Source of the DNA: Methylovirgula sp.
Lineage (GTDB): Bacteria > Pseudomonadota > Alphaproteobacteria > Rhizobiales > Beijerinckiaceae
NCBI RefSeq assembly: GCF_037200945.1
Contig: NZ_JBBCGP010000001.1
Coordinates: forward strand, 3,222,501 to 3,286,500
Reading direction: 5' to 3'
Length of the DNA stretch: 64,000 nucleotides
Shown here: positions 36,473 through 45,015 of the stretch, piece after piece
Layout: every line of letters starts with the position of its first letter
How positions within the stretch are numbered: the stretch's first letter is position 1
Notes under the pieces: model-generated
What the model was told of the DNA's origin: nothing
The model's input: the letters and a program-made list of their open reading frames with translations, nothing else
The model's database searches: none
Translations under genes and position numbers: made by a program

Positions 36473-36512
36473 GTGCGTTGCACAAAAGCGGTCAAGATTT
36501 TTTGCAGTGCAA
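36473..36512. promoter_or_regulatory. Pair of TGC-type palindromes, candidate PhaR operator
   Basis: GTGCGTTGCAC (36473-36483) and TTGCAGTGCAA (36502-36512) are two short near-symmetric elements 18 bp apart, about 100 bp upstream of the phasin start. The PhaR repressor of Paracoccus binds TGC-rich DNA at phasin promoters, so they are candidate operators here. phaR itself is not in the window. Confidence 0.4.
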
Positions 36513-36545
36513 CAAAAATCTCTTCCTGACACGCCGAGCCGGTAT

Positions 36546-36573
36546 TTACCCGATCGCTTTAACCGACGGGTAA
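36546..36573. repeat. Inverted repeat upstream of the D,D-carboxypeptidase gene
   Basis: TTACCCG (36546-36552) and CGGGTAA (36567-36573) form a perfect 7-bp inverted repeat with a 14-bp spacer. The right half overlaps TTAACCGACGGGTAAC, one mismatch from the CtrA consensus TTAA-N7-TTAAC. It could be an operator for the carboxypeptidase gene; this is by-eye evidence only. Confidence 0.3.
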
Positions 36574-36703
36574 CCGAGACATTTTAGTTTTATTCGAGCA
36601 TTCGGTGAAATGTTTTTAGCTTTCGCCAGTGAGTTCAGCGATCCTAGCGGGGATGCACGCTGTCTAAGTATTTGATAATGCGGCTTTAAAGGATAGACGC
36701 GTG

Positions 36704-38377
36704 ATGTTTATGCGTGGCTTGGCGGGCCGTGGGCGTACTCTGATCCTGGCAAGTTTCGCGGCATCGCTGCTTCCGGCGCTCGGAAGTCCCGCGGAAGCCC
36801 ATCACCGCCACCACCTCCGGCATTTCGCCCATTCCGCGCACCACGCGCGTTTCCGGGTCGCTTCCCATCGCCGACACCATGAATATGCGGCGCGGCATCA
36901 CGGATATGCAGCCGGGGGCGGAAGTTCGGGCCTTGCCGAAATCGTCGTCGACAGCAATTCCGGTCGCGTCCTTTACGCGCAGAGCGAAAATGAGCTGCGC
37001 CACCCCGCCTCAATCACCAAGGTCATGACCCTCTACCTGCTCTTCAAGGAGCTGGACAGAGGGCGGTTGCATCTCAATTCGCGCCTCACGGTTTCTGCCC
37101 ATGCCGCCGCGCAGGCGCCGACCAAGCTCGGCCTGCGGCCCGGCCAGACCATCGACGTCGATAGCGCCATCAAGGCGATCGTCACCAAGTCCGCCAACGA
37201 TATGGCCGTCGCCATCGCCGAAGCCATCGGTGGCAGCGAAGGGAATTTTTGCGCCATGATGACGCGCGAGGCGCATTCGCTCGGCATGTCGCATACCCAT
37301 TACGCCGATGCTTCGGGCCTGCCGAACGACGCGCAGATCACGACGGCCGCCGACCTCGCCATTCTCGGCCGCGCCATCCAGGAGCGGTTTCCGCGCTATT
37401 ATCATTACTTCTCGCTGCAGGAGTTCGCCTTTCACGGCCAACTCATCCGCAATCATAATCACCTGCTCGGCAGAATCGCTGGCATGGACGGCATCAAGAC
37501 GGGTTATACCCGCGCCTCCGGCTTCAACCTGTTGACCTCGGTGCATCGCGACGGACGCGCAATCATTGCTGTTGTTATGGGGGGCGCCACCGCGGCGAGC
37601 CGCGACCGGGCGATGGCCGCCCTCATCGGCCGCGAAATCCAGGAAGCCTCGATGCGCCGGACGGCGCCGATGATCGCCGAGGTCGTCGAAGAACGCGCGA
37701 CAGCCCGCCCACAGGCCGCAGACATTACCAAGACTTCGTCATGGGCTGAGAAGGCGGAAGCCCTCCAGGCGGCCGAGCCCGTGCCCATGCCGGTCGAACG
37801 GCCGCGTCCAGCTTATATCGCCAGCGCCCCGGCGGCTTCTTCCGACGAAGACACCAGCGATACCGCGGACGCCACGGACGCCGGCGACGCATCCGATGCT
37901 TCTGACGCCACAACCGGCAGCGTAAATCGCGTCGCCTTCGATGGTTCGACCGGACGGCCCGAAGCATCGAGCGCGACTCCTTCGAATTTGCATTGGGTGA
38001 CCGGCCCCGCACCGGCGAAAATCCATAAGGCTTCGGCCGTTATCGCCGATAGCGAGCTCGCCGCCGCCGGTATCGAGGTCAAGCCTCAAGCACACGAGGA
38101 CGACGATGCGTCGGACGCGGCGCAGGCTCTTCCGTCCGGCTGGATGATCCAGATCGGTGCGACCGATGACGCCGACAAGGCTCATGCGCTGCTGGCTCGC
38201 GCCAAGGCGCGCGGGCTTAGCGCACTCGACGATGCGCACGCCTTTACGCAGAAGGTTCAGAAAGGCGAAGCCACCCTTTACCGCGCGCGTTTCGCGGGCC
38301 TCGACGAAGGTGACGCACAAGCCGTCTGCCGTAGCCTAAAAAGATCTGGTTTCGCCTGCTTCGCAATGAAGAATTAG
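36704..38377 (+). CDS. D-alanyl-D-alanine carboxypeptidase (PBP5/6 type) with SPOR domain
   Basis: This 557-residue periplasmic enzyme trims pentapeptide side chains. After a signal peptide comes an unusual His-rich stretch (about residues 33-68). The peptidase S11 domain follows, with active serine near S103 in SITKVM (SxxK), KSANDMA (SxN) and DGIKTGYT (KTG). A low-complexity Asp/Ala/Thr segment (about 375-400) leads to a C-terminal SPOR domain (about 475-557, beginning SGWMIQIGA) that binds denuded septal glycan. GTG 36701 is adjacent to the ATG used. AAAGGA lies just upstream. It is transcribed alone. Confidence 0.92.
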   Translation: MFMRGLAGRGRTLILASFAASLLPALGSPAEAHHRHHLRHFAHSAHHARFRVASHRRHHEYAARHHGYAAGGGSSGLAEIVVDSNSGRVLYAQSENELRHPASITKVMTLYLLFKELDRGRLHLNSRLTVSAHAAAQAPTKLGLRPGQTIDVDSAIKAIVTKSANDMAVAIAEAIGGSEGNFCAMMTREAHSLGMSHTHYADASGLPNDAQITTAADLAILGRAIQERFPRYYHYFSLQEFAFHGQLIRNHNHLLGRIAGMDGIKTGYTRASGFNLLTSVHRDGRAIIAVVMGGATAASRDRAMAALIGREIQEASMRRTAPMIAEVVEERATARPQAADITKTSSWAEKAEALQAAEPVPMPVERPRPAYIASAPAASSDEDTSDTADATDAGDASDASDATTGSVNRVAFDGSTGRPEASSATPSNLHWVTGPAPAKIHKASAVIADSELAAAGIEVKPQAHEDDDASDAAQALPSGWMIQIGATDDADKAHALLARAKARGLSALDDAHAFTQKVQKGEATLYRARFAGLDEGDAQAVCRSLKRSGFACFAMKN

Positions 38378-38432
38378 TGGAATGTTTTTATGGTCGTCAG
38401 CGATGACGACCGCGTCGCGTATCGCGTAGGAG

Positions 38433-39158
38433 TTAGTTGTGTCTGCGCATCAAAACGTCCTTGGCCTCGTTGACACGAGCAGCAAGATCCGTCGATCCCC
38501 CGTGGTCGGGATGCAATTTCTTTATCAAGGACCGGTGCGAGCGCACGACGTCGTCACGCGTCGCCCCCTTGTGAAGGCCCAGGACCTCATAGGCCTCATC
38601 CTCAGTCATTATGCCCGGACGGGCAGAAGTCTGCGCGCGCCAGCGCCGCGCGTCCGCACTCTCGTTTCGTGCCGGACGCCATCCGGGAAACCGGCGGTCC
38701 AGATAAGCCTCTAAAAGCTTCGCGCCGTCCGGATCTTCGCGCAAACACAGGGCGTGCAACGTCTCGCATTGTTCGCGCGTCATCTGTGCGAGCGACTTGC
38801 CCTCGTCAGGTCCCGCCAGCACCGTGCCGCAGATCGTGCCGGAGGCATGATCGACCTCCATCTCAATGACGGCGGAGCGCAACCGCGATGTCGCCCCGGT
38901 GCGCCGCCCGGCAATCGTGCTTAGCCGGCTACGCCATGATTTCGCGGCGCTTGCCAGAAGCCAGAGCCCGATCGCGGCGAGGACCACCGCTCCATCCGGG
39001 CTGCCCCGTAAAAGCGCCAATCCCGCAAGGAGCAACACCAGGACGCCGCCAAAACGCCGCAGAGCCACGGCAAGCGCGGCGGGGTTTGCACGGGCAAAGG
39101 CCCGCATGCCCCAAAGCACGAGATAAAAGACCAAAAAGCCTACGAGGAGATAAGGCAT
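38433..39158 (-). CDS. DnaJ-domain membrane protein (DjlA-like layout)
   Basis: This 241-residue protein has two hydrophobic segments near the N-terminus (about residues 3-20 and 38-70), a middle soluble part, and a C-terminal J domain (about 183-241) with the HPD tripeptide in KKLHPDHGG. The J domain should stimulate a DnaK ATPase at the membrane face. The C-terminal placement resembles DjlA-type or TIM14-like proteins rather than DnaJ. Its client is unknown. It converges with the carboxypeptidase gene across 55 bp holding a weak hairpin (38392-38411). Confidence 0.88.
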   Translation of the reverse strand: MPYLLVGFLVFYLVLWGMRAFARANPAALAVALRRFGGVLVLLLAGLALLRGSPDGAVVLAAIGLWLLASAAKSWRSRLSTIAGRRTGATSRLRSAVIEMEVDHASGTICGTVLAGPDEGKSLAQMTREQCETLHALCLREDPDGAKLLEAYLDRRFPGWRPARNESADARRWRAQTSARPGIMTEDEAYEVLGLHKGATRDDVVRSHRSLIKKLHPDHGGSTDLAARVNEAKDVLMRRHN

Positions 39159-39256
39159 CCGCCCTGCCCGTTTGCGTCAGAGCTTACGTTCCTATGCCGG
39201 CGCAGTCTCGGCAAGCCGCTTTGCGAACGCCGCGACTTTTTTCTGGCTACGATCCA

Positions 39257-39661
39257 TCATAATAAGCCGAGAGCTGCAAGTTCGCTGCGTAACGTCTCCG
39301 GCATCTCGGCGACATCCCGGCTCGCGAGATCCGGCGGCGAATCCTTCGGCTGCAGATAGCGCCAGCCCTGAAAGGCTCGAAACGGCCGCGGCCGGACCCG
39401 TACAATCGCCGCGTCGAGCACCAGCCGACAGCGGCTCACGCCATCGTCGTCGGTGAAGGCTTCGATTGCCTGTAGCGGCTGCCGGACGGCAATCTGCCCC
39501 TTGATGACCCAATAGAGCGAGCCGCCATCGAGCAATTCTTCGACGCGCCGGGGGACCATGCGCGTCACATGAAATGGCGGCTGAGCGCGGCGTGCTTGAA
39601 AATCCTCAAGATCGGCAATCGACTCCGCGCCAACGGCAAGTTTCAGCAGATGAAGCGTCAA
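39257..39661 (-). CDS. DUF1489 family protein
   Basis: This cytosolic protein of about 134 residues contains the DUF1489 blocks LHLLKLAVGAESIADLEDFQ, TRMVPRRVEELLDGGSLYWVIKG and FRAFQGWRYL. The TTG at 39661 is chosen because family members start near MTLHLxKL; an ATG at 39694 would add 11 residues. Function is unknown, though the family is broadly conserved in Alphaproteobacteria. It diverges from ppk2 across 55 bp, so the two may share a regulatory region. Confidence 0.85.
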   Translation of the reverse strand: MTLHLLKLAVGAESIADLEDFQARRAQPPFHVTRMVPRRVEELLDGGSLYWVIKGQIAVRQPLQAIEAFTDDDGVSRCRLVLDAAIVRVRPRPFRAFQGWRYLQPKDSPPDLASRDVAEMPETLRSELAALGLL

Positions 39662-39716
39662 TGGAGGGCTCCGGCCATAATATGACGGCCACATAATACC
39701 CGTGCTAGAAGCCGTC

Positions 39717-40574
39717 ATGGACTATCGCAAGAAATTCATCGTCGCACCGGATAAAAAGCTTCGCCTCTCGGAAATCGACCCAGCGGGTACGCCGGATCAA
39801 AAATCCGAGGCCGGTGCCGCCGATCTGACCGAGGACTACCGGCATAGGCTCGCCCAGCTGCAGACCCTGCTCTATGCCGAAAACAAGCGGGCTTTGCTCA
39901 TCGTGCTCCAAGCTATGGATGCCGGCGGCAAGGATGGGACCATTTCGCATGTGATGCGATGCATGAACCCACAAGGCGTCAGTGTTGCGCGCTTCGAAAC
40001 GCCGACGCCTGAAGAACAAGCGCATGACTTTCTCTGGCGTGTCCATATCAAGGTGCCGCGGCGCAGCCAGGTCGGCGTGTTCAACCGGTCGCATTACGAA
40101 GAGGTGCTGATCACTCGCGTGCATAAGCTGATCGACAAAGAGACCTGCAGGTCACGCTACGCGCAGATTCGCGATTTCGAATCAGAGCTTCTCGACAACG
40201 GCACGCATATCCTCAAATTCTTCCTGCATATCAGCAAGGAGGAACAGCTCGCACGCTTCGCCCAGCGGCTCGAAGACCCACAGCGCAATTGGAAGATCAG
40301 CGAGGCGGATTATACCGAGCGCGAATTCTGGGACGCCTATATGGACGCCTATGAAGAAGCGATGAGCGCGACGAGTACCAAGGATGCGCCCTGGTTCGTC
40401 ATCCCGTCGAACCACAAATGGTTCCGCAATCTGGCGATCTCCCAGATCGTCGCGGAAACCATGGTGGACTTCGGCATGAAATATCCCAAGCCCAGCGTCG
40501 ATCTTGCCAAAATCCGCCGCGACTATCACACGGCGGTTACGGAGGCGGACGGGAAGAAAAAGCGCAAGACCTAA
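39717..40574 (+). CDS. ppk2: Polyphosphate kinase 2 family phosphotransferase
   Basis: This 285-residue enzyme transfers phosphate between polyphosphate and nucleotides. The P-loop-like region reads LQAMDAGGKDGTISHVM (Walker A around residues 69-80), followed by HDFLWRVHIKVP, the NRSHYEEV segment and the lid arginines. The single-domain length matches short PPK2 enzymes that phosphorylate NMP or NDP; the exact preference cannot be set from sequence. Its stop overlaps the DUF1614 gene stop by 4 bp (convergent). No ppk1 or ppx is in the window. Confidence 0.93.
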   Translation: MDYRKKFIVAPDKKLRLSEIDPAGTPDQKSEAGAADLTEDYRHRLAQLQTLLYAENKRALLIVLQAMDAGGKDGTISHVMRCMNPQGVSVARFETPTPEEQAHDFLWRVHIKVPRRSQVGVFNRSHYEEVLITRVHKLIDKETCRSRYAQIRDFESELLDNGTHILKFFLHISKEEQLARFAQRLEDPQRNWKISEADYTEREFWDAYMDAYEEAMSATSTKDAPWFVIPSNHKWFRNLAISQIVAETMVDFGMKYPKPSVDLAKIRRDYHTAVTEADGKKKRKT

Positions 40575-41275
40575 CGGCCTAAAGCAGGCTGATAACGCGG
40601 CGCGGTGAGGCTCGCCAACAGCACGGCCAGCACGCCGGTCAGGAAAATGCCGTCGAACGTCCCCGCCCCACCGATCGACGCGACGGGCGCGCCAAGGTCG
40701 GCGACCTTGTTCAGATTCGAGAGGTCCGCGCCAATCAGCACGCCGAGGCTGCCGCTGATATAGGCAAGCGGGCCGGCATAAGTGCGAGAGAGAATGACGG
40801 CGACGATCGCCGTGATGATCGGCGGCACAAAGATCGGCAACGCAATGCCGACGCCGTGCACCGGAGTTGCCATCATATGCGTGATGACCGCGACAATTGC
40901 GGTCCCGACCGCGCCGAGCACCCAAAGATCGTATCTCGTCAGGATATAGAGCGAGAGCAGAACGGGAATCACGCAACCGCCGACATTCACGGCAAGTACC
41001 GTTCCCTGCCAATCGGCGGTCGGCACGACATATTGCATGCCAAAGAAATCAACCTGCTGATCCGACATGACCGGGCGGCCGTGCAGCCAGAACAGCGGGA
41101 TGTTCACATAGCTGCCGACCCAGGAGGCGAACAGCATGAACAAGGCAGCGGGCGAACTGATCCCGGCACGCTGATAGGCAAATGTCAGCGCCCGGACCTC
41201 GACCCAGATGACGAGCAGGACAAGAATGCCCCCGAGCATGAAAAAGAACGGCAGCGACAGCGGCAAATAATGCAT
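40571..41275 (-). CDS. DUF1614 family integral membrane protein
   Basis: This 234-residue protein has about seven hydrophobic helices and the DUF1614 pattern: FSWVG-like SWVGSYVNIPLF, VNVGGCVIPVLLSLY, THMMATPVHGVGI and the late GIGGAGTFDGIFLTG-like segment. It is probably a transporter or membrane enzyme, but no substrate is known. It lies 57 bp after the GST gene at the end of the long minus-strand run and converges with ppk2. Confidence 0.87.
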   Translation of the reverse strand: MHYLPLSLPFFFMLGGILVLLVIWVEVRALTFAYQRAGISSPAALFMLFASWVGSYVNIPLFWLHGRPVMSDQQVDFFGMQYVVPTADWQGTVLAVNVGGCVIPVLLSLYILTRYDLWVLGAVGTAIVAVITHMMATPVHGVGIALPIFVPPIITAIVAVILSRTYAGPLAYISGSLGVLIGADLSNLNKVADLGAPVASIGGAGTFDGIFLTGVLAVLLASLTAPRYQPALGR

Positions 41276-41332
41276 TTCGTCCGGCCTCCATGCGTCGCAT
41301 TTTAAATCGCGCCGGATTAGACCGTCCGACGC

Positions 41333-41986
41333 TTAGACTTCCTCGTATTTGGCGATGCGCCAAGTCTCCGCCGCAGCGCCTTTGCGCCAATCCTGATAGG
41401 CAGGCAACGCCATGACCGCTTCCATATATGCCCGGCTCGCCGCGCTGACCGGCGCATCGTAGATGTAGAGCCGGTTCACCACCGGCGCGAACATCGCGTC
41501 TGCTGCACAGAAATTCCCGAACAAAAAGTCGCCGCCCGCGCCAAATCTTCCGCGCGCATCGGACCATGCAATTTCAAGACGCGCAATATCCGCCAGGACC
41601 TCTAGCGTGAGATCGCGACGTTTCACCGCGCGGCGCATGTTCATCGGCAAATGGACACGCAGCGGCTGGAAACCCGAATGCATTTCAGCCGCCAGCGAGC
41701 GGGCGACGGCACGTGCCGCCCGGTCGCGCGGCCAGACCGGCAGATCAGGAAATTTCTCTGCCACATATTCGATGATGGCGAGCGAATCCCAAACCACGAG
41801 ATCGCCGTCGATCAAGGCTGGACATCGCGCCGACGGCGAATATTTGAGAATATCCGCCCGCGTCGTCTCCTGACCCAGGGGAATCGCGATTTCGTCGAAC
41901 GCGATCCCCAAATGGCGCATGAGGATGAAGGGCCGCAGCGACCAGGACGAATAAGCCTTGTTGGCGATGAGAAGCGTGAGCGACAC
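41333..41986 (-). CDS. Glutathione S-transferase family protein
   Basis: This 217-residue cytosolic protein has a thioredoxin-like N-terminal domain (LLIANKAYSSWSLRPFI with the SxxxW/S glutathione-site region, then WDSLAIIEYVAEKFPDLPVWP) and an all-helical C-terminal domain (FLFGNFCAADAMFAPVVNRL). This resembles the zeta/maleylacetoacetate-isomerase-like or YfcF-type group. The start is a GTG 13 bp after the TPR gene stop; the frame continues upstream but overlaps that gene. The substrate cannot be deduced. Confidence 0.88.
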   Translation of the reverse strand: MSLTLLIANKAYSSWSLRPFILMRHLGIAFDEIAIPLGQETTRADILKYSPSARCPALIDGDLVVWDSLAIIEYVAEKFPDLPVWPRDRAARAVARSLAAEMHSGFQPLRVHLPMNMRRAVKRRDLTLEVLADIARLEIAWSDARGRFGAGGDFLFGNFCAADAMFAPVVNRLYIYDAPVSAASRAYMEAVMALPAYQDWRKGAAAETWRIAKYEEV

Positions 41987-41999
41987 GCGCGCCTCGTTC

Positions 42000-42836
42000 C
42001 TAGTTTTGCCCGAGGGCTTTGAGCTCTGCTGTCGCAGCCGTCTTCTCATCAACCGAATTGAAGCAAACATCGAGCGAATGATTGAACAATTCGATCGCGT
42101 CGCTCTTTTCGCCTTGGGCGAGCGAAAACTCGCCAGCGTAGAAGCCGACATCGCACATGCGCGCCTTGGAAACCTTGAGATCGACGTTCTGCGCTGCGAG
42201 AACGACATCGTGCGGCGTCATCTGACCTGCGTAGAGCAGAAGCAGCGGCGCTGGCCATGACGTCATGTTCACTTGCGTCGTGGCTTTGGCGAGATCAGGC
42301 GAGGCCTTGGCACCGAGCCTGCGCTTAGTCAGTTCGAGCCACAGCAGCGAATAAGCATCGGACGAATCGAGCGCCACGGCCTGCTCAAAATCGGCTTTGG
42401 CCTTATCCTTTTCACCGTTGAAAAATTCAGCAATACCACGGCCCTTATAAGCCAGCGCATGTTTCGGATCGAGCTTGATCACCTGATCGTAGTTCTTGAT
42501 CGCCGAACCGAAATCGGTCTTCGCCAAATAGGCTTTGGCGAGATTGTTGTAGGCATGAGCATAAGCCGGCTCGAACGAAACGGCGTCGGTCCAGGCCTTG
42601 ATCGCATTGTCCAAATCGTTTTTCGCATAATAGCCGATGCCGAGGTTGAAGGCGGCGACGGCGCGGTCGTGAACATCGATGCTCTTATCCGCAGCGATCT
42701 TGCCGCAACCACTGATCGCCAGATCCGCATCGCCCTGCTGCTGGCAATGCTGAATGTCGAGCGGATCGACGGCAAAAGCGGGCGCTGTGGAAAGCGCGAA
42801 CGGAACGATGGCAACCGCCAACCATAAATGACGCAT
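42000..42836 (-). CDS. Periplasmic TPR-repeat protein
   Basis: This 278-residue protein has a signal peptide ending near APAFAVDP, then three to four tetratricopeptide repeats (about residues 55-165, for example AFNLGIGYYAKNDLDNAIKA and AYNNLAKAYLAKTDFGSAIK), and a C-terminal helical region with two cysteines. It is likely a periplasmic protein-binding scaffold. The ATG preceding the signal peptide is used. The GST gene follows closely, suggesting co-transcription. The partner is unknown. Confidence 0.85.
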   Translation of the reverse strand: MRHLWLAVAIVPFALSTAPAFAVDPLDIQHCQQQGDADLAISGCGKIAADKSIDVHDRAVAAFNLGIGYYAKNDLDNAIKAWTDAVSFEPAYAHAYNNLAKAYLAKTDFGSAIKNYDQVIKLDPKHALAYKGRGIAEFFNGEKDKAKADFEQAVALDSSDAYSLLWLELTKRRLGAKASPDLAKATTQVNMTSWPAPLLLLYAGQMTPHDVVLAAQNVDLKVSKARMCDVGFYAGEFSLAQGEKSDAIELFNHSLDVCFNSVDEKTAATAELKALGQN

Positions 42837-42952
42837 AAAACTTCCTTCCCATATTACCGCCGCGTCGGTCCGCGGCTTGTTGCGTTTCAGCTTGAAAATC
42901 AAAGCGGATTTATTGGCTTACGATGCGCCGTGCAAGTTGCTTTTCGGCCATG

Positions 42953-43741
42953 TTAGGGCGCCGGGAACCAGGCACTCGTCTTGCCAGTGAAATGATAGAC
43001 GGTCAGGCCGATCCATTCGTGTAGACCAGCCTGGAACATCCCGAGCTGTCCGATGCCAAGATGGAACCAGCCATAATCGCGACTATCTCCGAGGGTCATG
43101 TAGTCCGTCGGATAGGCGATGACATGGTAGCCGAGCTTGCGGAACACGCCCATCGCGCGTGGCATGTGCCAGGCCGCGGTGACCAGAAGGAACGTGTCGC
43201 CCGGCTGCGGCCGCGTCAGCGGGCGGGCGAAAAGGCCGTTCTCCCAGGTATTCCGTGATCTCGTCTCAAAGGCCATGCGTCCCGGATCGACGCCCAATTC
43301 GGTCCAAAGCTCGCGCACGCCGGTCGCTTCATCCGCGCCACTCGGGCGCAGGCTTGAGGAGCCGCCGGTAAAGATCAGGCGTGCCTTGGGAAACCGGCGC
43401 GCGAGGACCGCGCCCATCGTCACGCGCTCGCCCACCTCTGTCGGCTCGTGCCGGGTCGCCGTCAGATCCTCGTCGAGGCCGCCGCCGAGAACGATGATGC
43501 CGGTCGGCGCGGCGATATTCAAAGGCGGCAGCGGAAAACGATCCTCGATTGGCCGTAGCAGAAATGCGCCGAGCGGCGAGAAGGTCAGGATCGTGAAAAG
43601 AGCGAGCGAGATCACGCAGAGCCGATGACCCCAACAGCGCCACGGGCTGAAACTCAGCGCCACCCCGATCAAGCCCAGGATCAGTAGAAAATTGAACGGC
43701 TCAGCGAGCGCCCAAAACAGCTTGGCAACAACGAAAAACAT
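42953..43741 (-). CDS. YdcF family membrane protein (DUF218)
   Basis: This 262-residue protein has two N-terminal membrane helices (about residues 5-30 and 38-60) and a DUF218 domain outside the membrane, with motifs GIIVLGGGLDEDL, LIFTGGSSS, ETRSRNTWENG and VTAAWHMPRAMGVFRKLG. These match the ElyC/SanA/YdcF family, implicated in envelope integrity and lipid carrier metabolism in enterobacteria. It lies 33 bp after yacG on the same strand, so shared transcription is likely. Confidence 0.9.
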   Translation of the reverse strand: MFFVVAKLFWALAEPFNFLLILGLIGVALSFSPWRCWGHRLCVISLALFTILTFSPLGAFLLRPIEDRFPLPPLNIAAPTGIIVLGGGLDEDLTATRHEPTEVGERVTMGAVLARRFPKARLIFTGGSSSLRPSGADEATGVRELWTELGVDPGRMAFETRSRNTWENGLFARPLTRPQPGDTFLLVTAAWHMPRAMGVFRKLGYHVIAYPTDYMTLGDSRDYGWFHLGIGQLGMFQAGLHEWIGLTVYHFTGKTSAWFPAP

Positions 43742-43774
43742 GACGCTCCCGCGGACCGAACCTCGGCACCGGGA

Positions 43775-43999
43775 TCAATCCTGCTCCGGCGAGGCATCCC
43801 TTAGCCCGGAATCGTCGGCGTCGTCATCTTCCGGCTTCGCAGGCAGCGCATAGGCACCCTTGAGCCAACGATGCAGATCGACATCGGCGCAGCGCGCCGA
43901 GCAGAACGGACGATCCGCTGCGCTCGCCGGCTTGCCGCAAATCGGGCACGGACGGCTCTGAGGCGCGCTGTCGTGCTTTTCGTGAGCCTTGGACTGCAT
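43775..43999 (-). CDS. yacG: Zinc-ribbon DNA gyrase inhibitor YacG
   Basis: This 74-residue protein has four zinc-binding cysteines, C18, C21, C33 and C37, in the CPIC-x11-CSARC arrangement, followed by VDLHRWLKGAY and an acidic tail. YacG binds and inhibits DNA gyrase in E. coli. The order maf-yacG is common in Alphaproteobacteria; here yacG starts 37 bp after maf. Confidence 0.93.
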   Translation of the reverse strand: MQSKAHEKHDSAPQSRPCPICGKPASAADRPFCSARCADVDLHRWLKGAYALPAKPEDDDADDSGLRDASPEQD

Positions 44000-44036
44000 G
44001 ATGCTCCTAGGATGCCCTCCGAGGGAGACTTCGCGA

Positions 44037-44675
44037 CTAGACGCGATTCAACCAGAAGAAATGCGCCGGGAACCCTTCCCCCGCAAGTAACGACAGCGTC
44101 TCGTAAAGCGGCAGACCGACCACGCCCGTATAAGACCCCACGAGCTTTACCACAAAAGCGCCAGCGAGCCCCTGGATCGCATAGCCGCCGGCTTTGCCGC
44201 GCCATTCCCCGGAGGCGAGATAGGCCTCGATCTCATCGGTAGAGAAGCGTTTGAAGCGCACGCGCGACTCGACCAGCCGCCGCCGGCGGCCGCCCTTGGG
44301 GGTGATGAGCGTCACGCCGGTATAGACACGGTGAATGCGGCCCGAGAGCAGCCGCAGACATTGCGTCGCTTCATCGACGACCTCGCATTTCGGCAGGATG
44401 CGGCGCCCGACTGCGACAACTGTATCGGCCGCGACCAGAAAGGCGCCCTCGAGTTCGGGCCGCTGGGCAGCGATCTTTGCTGCGGCCTCCGCCTTTTCGG
44501 CCGCAAGTCGCGCGGCGAGAACACGCGGCAACTCGCCACGATTGGGTGTCTCGTCGAGATCGGCGGGAATCAAGGCGTCGGGATCAAGCCCGATCTGCTG
44601 CAAGAGTTCGAGCCGGCGCACGGACGCCGAAGCGAGGATCAGCTTGGGCCGCCAGGGTTTGCTCTCGCCGCTCAC
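44037..44675 (-). CDS. Maf family nucleoside triphosphate pyrophosphatase
   Basis: This 212-residue house-cleaning enzyme hydrolyses non-canonical or selected NTPs to NMPs. The N-terminal signature PKLILASASVRRLELLQQIG is present, with the catalytic region FLVAADTVVAVGRRILPK and later GKAGGYAIQGLA. Maf-1 versus Maf-2 (dTTP/UTP versus m7GTP) cannot be separated confidently by eye. It starts 15 bp after infA, an arrangement frequent in Rhizobiales. Confidence 0.93.
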   Translation of the reverse strand: MSGESKPWRPKLILASASVRRLELLQQIGLDPDALIPADLDETPNRGELPRVLAARLAAEKAEAAAKIAAQRPELEGAFLVAADTVVAVGRRILPKCEVVDEATQCLRLLSGRIHRVYTGVTLITPKGGRRRRLVESRVRFKRFSTDEIEAYLASGEWRGKAGGYAIQGLAGAFVVKLVGSYTGVVGLPLYETLSLLAGEGFPAHFFWLNRV

Positions 44676-44690
44676 GGCCGCCGCCCGAAT

Positions 44691-44909
44691 TTACTTGAAA
44701 CGATAGGTAATGCGACCCTTGGTCAGGTCGTAGGGGGTCATCTCGACGAGGACTTTGTCGCCGGTCAAGACGCGGATGCGGTTCTTACGCATCTTTCCGG
44801 CCGTATGGGCAATAATTTCGTGCTCATTCTCGAGTTTGACCCGGAAGGTCGCGTTCGGGAGCAATTCTGTGATTACGCCCGGAAACTCGAGCAATTCTTC
44901 TTTCGACAT
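44691..44909 (-). CDS. infA: Translation initiation factor IF-1
   Basis: The 72-residue protein is a single OB-fold (S1-like) domain: MSKEELLEFPGVITELLPNA, then VKLENEHEIIAHTAGKMRKN and the end DLTKGRITYRFK. It occupies the ribosomal A site during initiation. Length is exactly normal. ATG at 44909 gives the conserved start; a longer in-frame start is not conserved. It lies between pssA and maf on the same strand. Confidence 0.98.
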   Translation of the reverse strand: MSKEELLEFPGVITELLPNATFRVKLENEHEIIAHTAGKMRKNRIRVLTGDKVLVEMTPYDLTKGRITYRFK

Positions 44910-45015
44910 TTGATTCCTTCTGCTGAAGCCGGCCGCCACGGCTTCACGGATATAGGCGGCGTGGACCCTAATCGAGAACGACGGATTTGTGAACTGCTGC
45001 GGCAACGTCATCCGC

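Larger units (their letters stand above)
36374..36703. other. 330-bp divergent promoter region, phasin / D,D-carboxypeptidase
   Basis: This region must hold promoters for both divergent genes. It includes the two TGC-type palindromes and the TTACCCG/CGGGTAA inverted repeat, described separately. No open frame in it looks like a gene. Confidence 0.5.

Noticed and set aside
38392..38411. GGTCGTCA hairpin between the carboxypeptidase and DnaJ-like genes
   Set aside because: Short stem with GCGA loop but no T-run on either strand; too weak to call a terminator.
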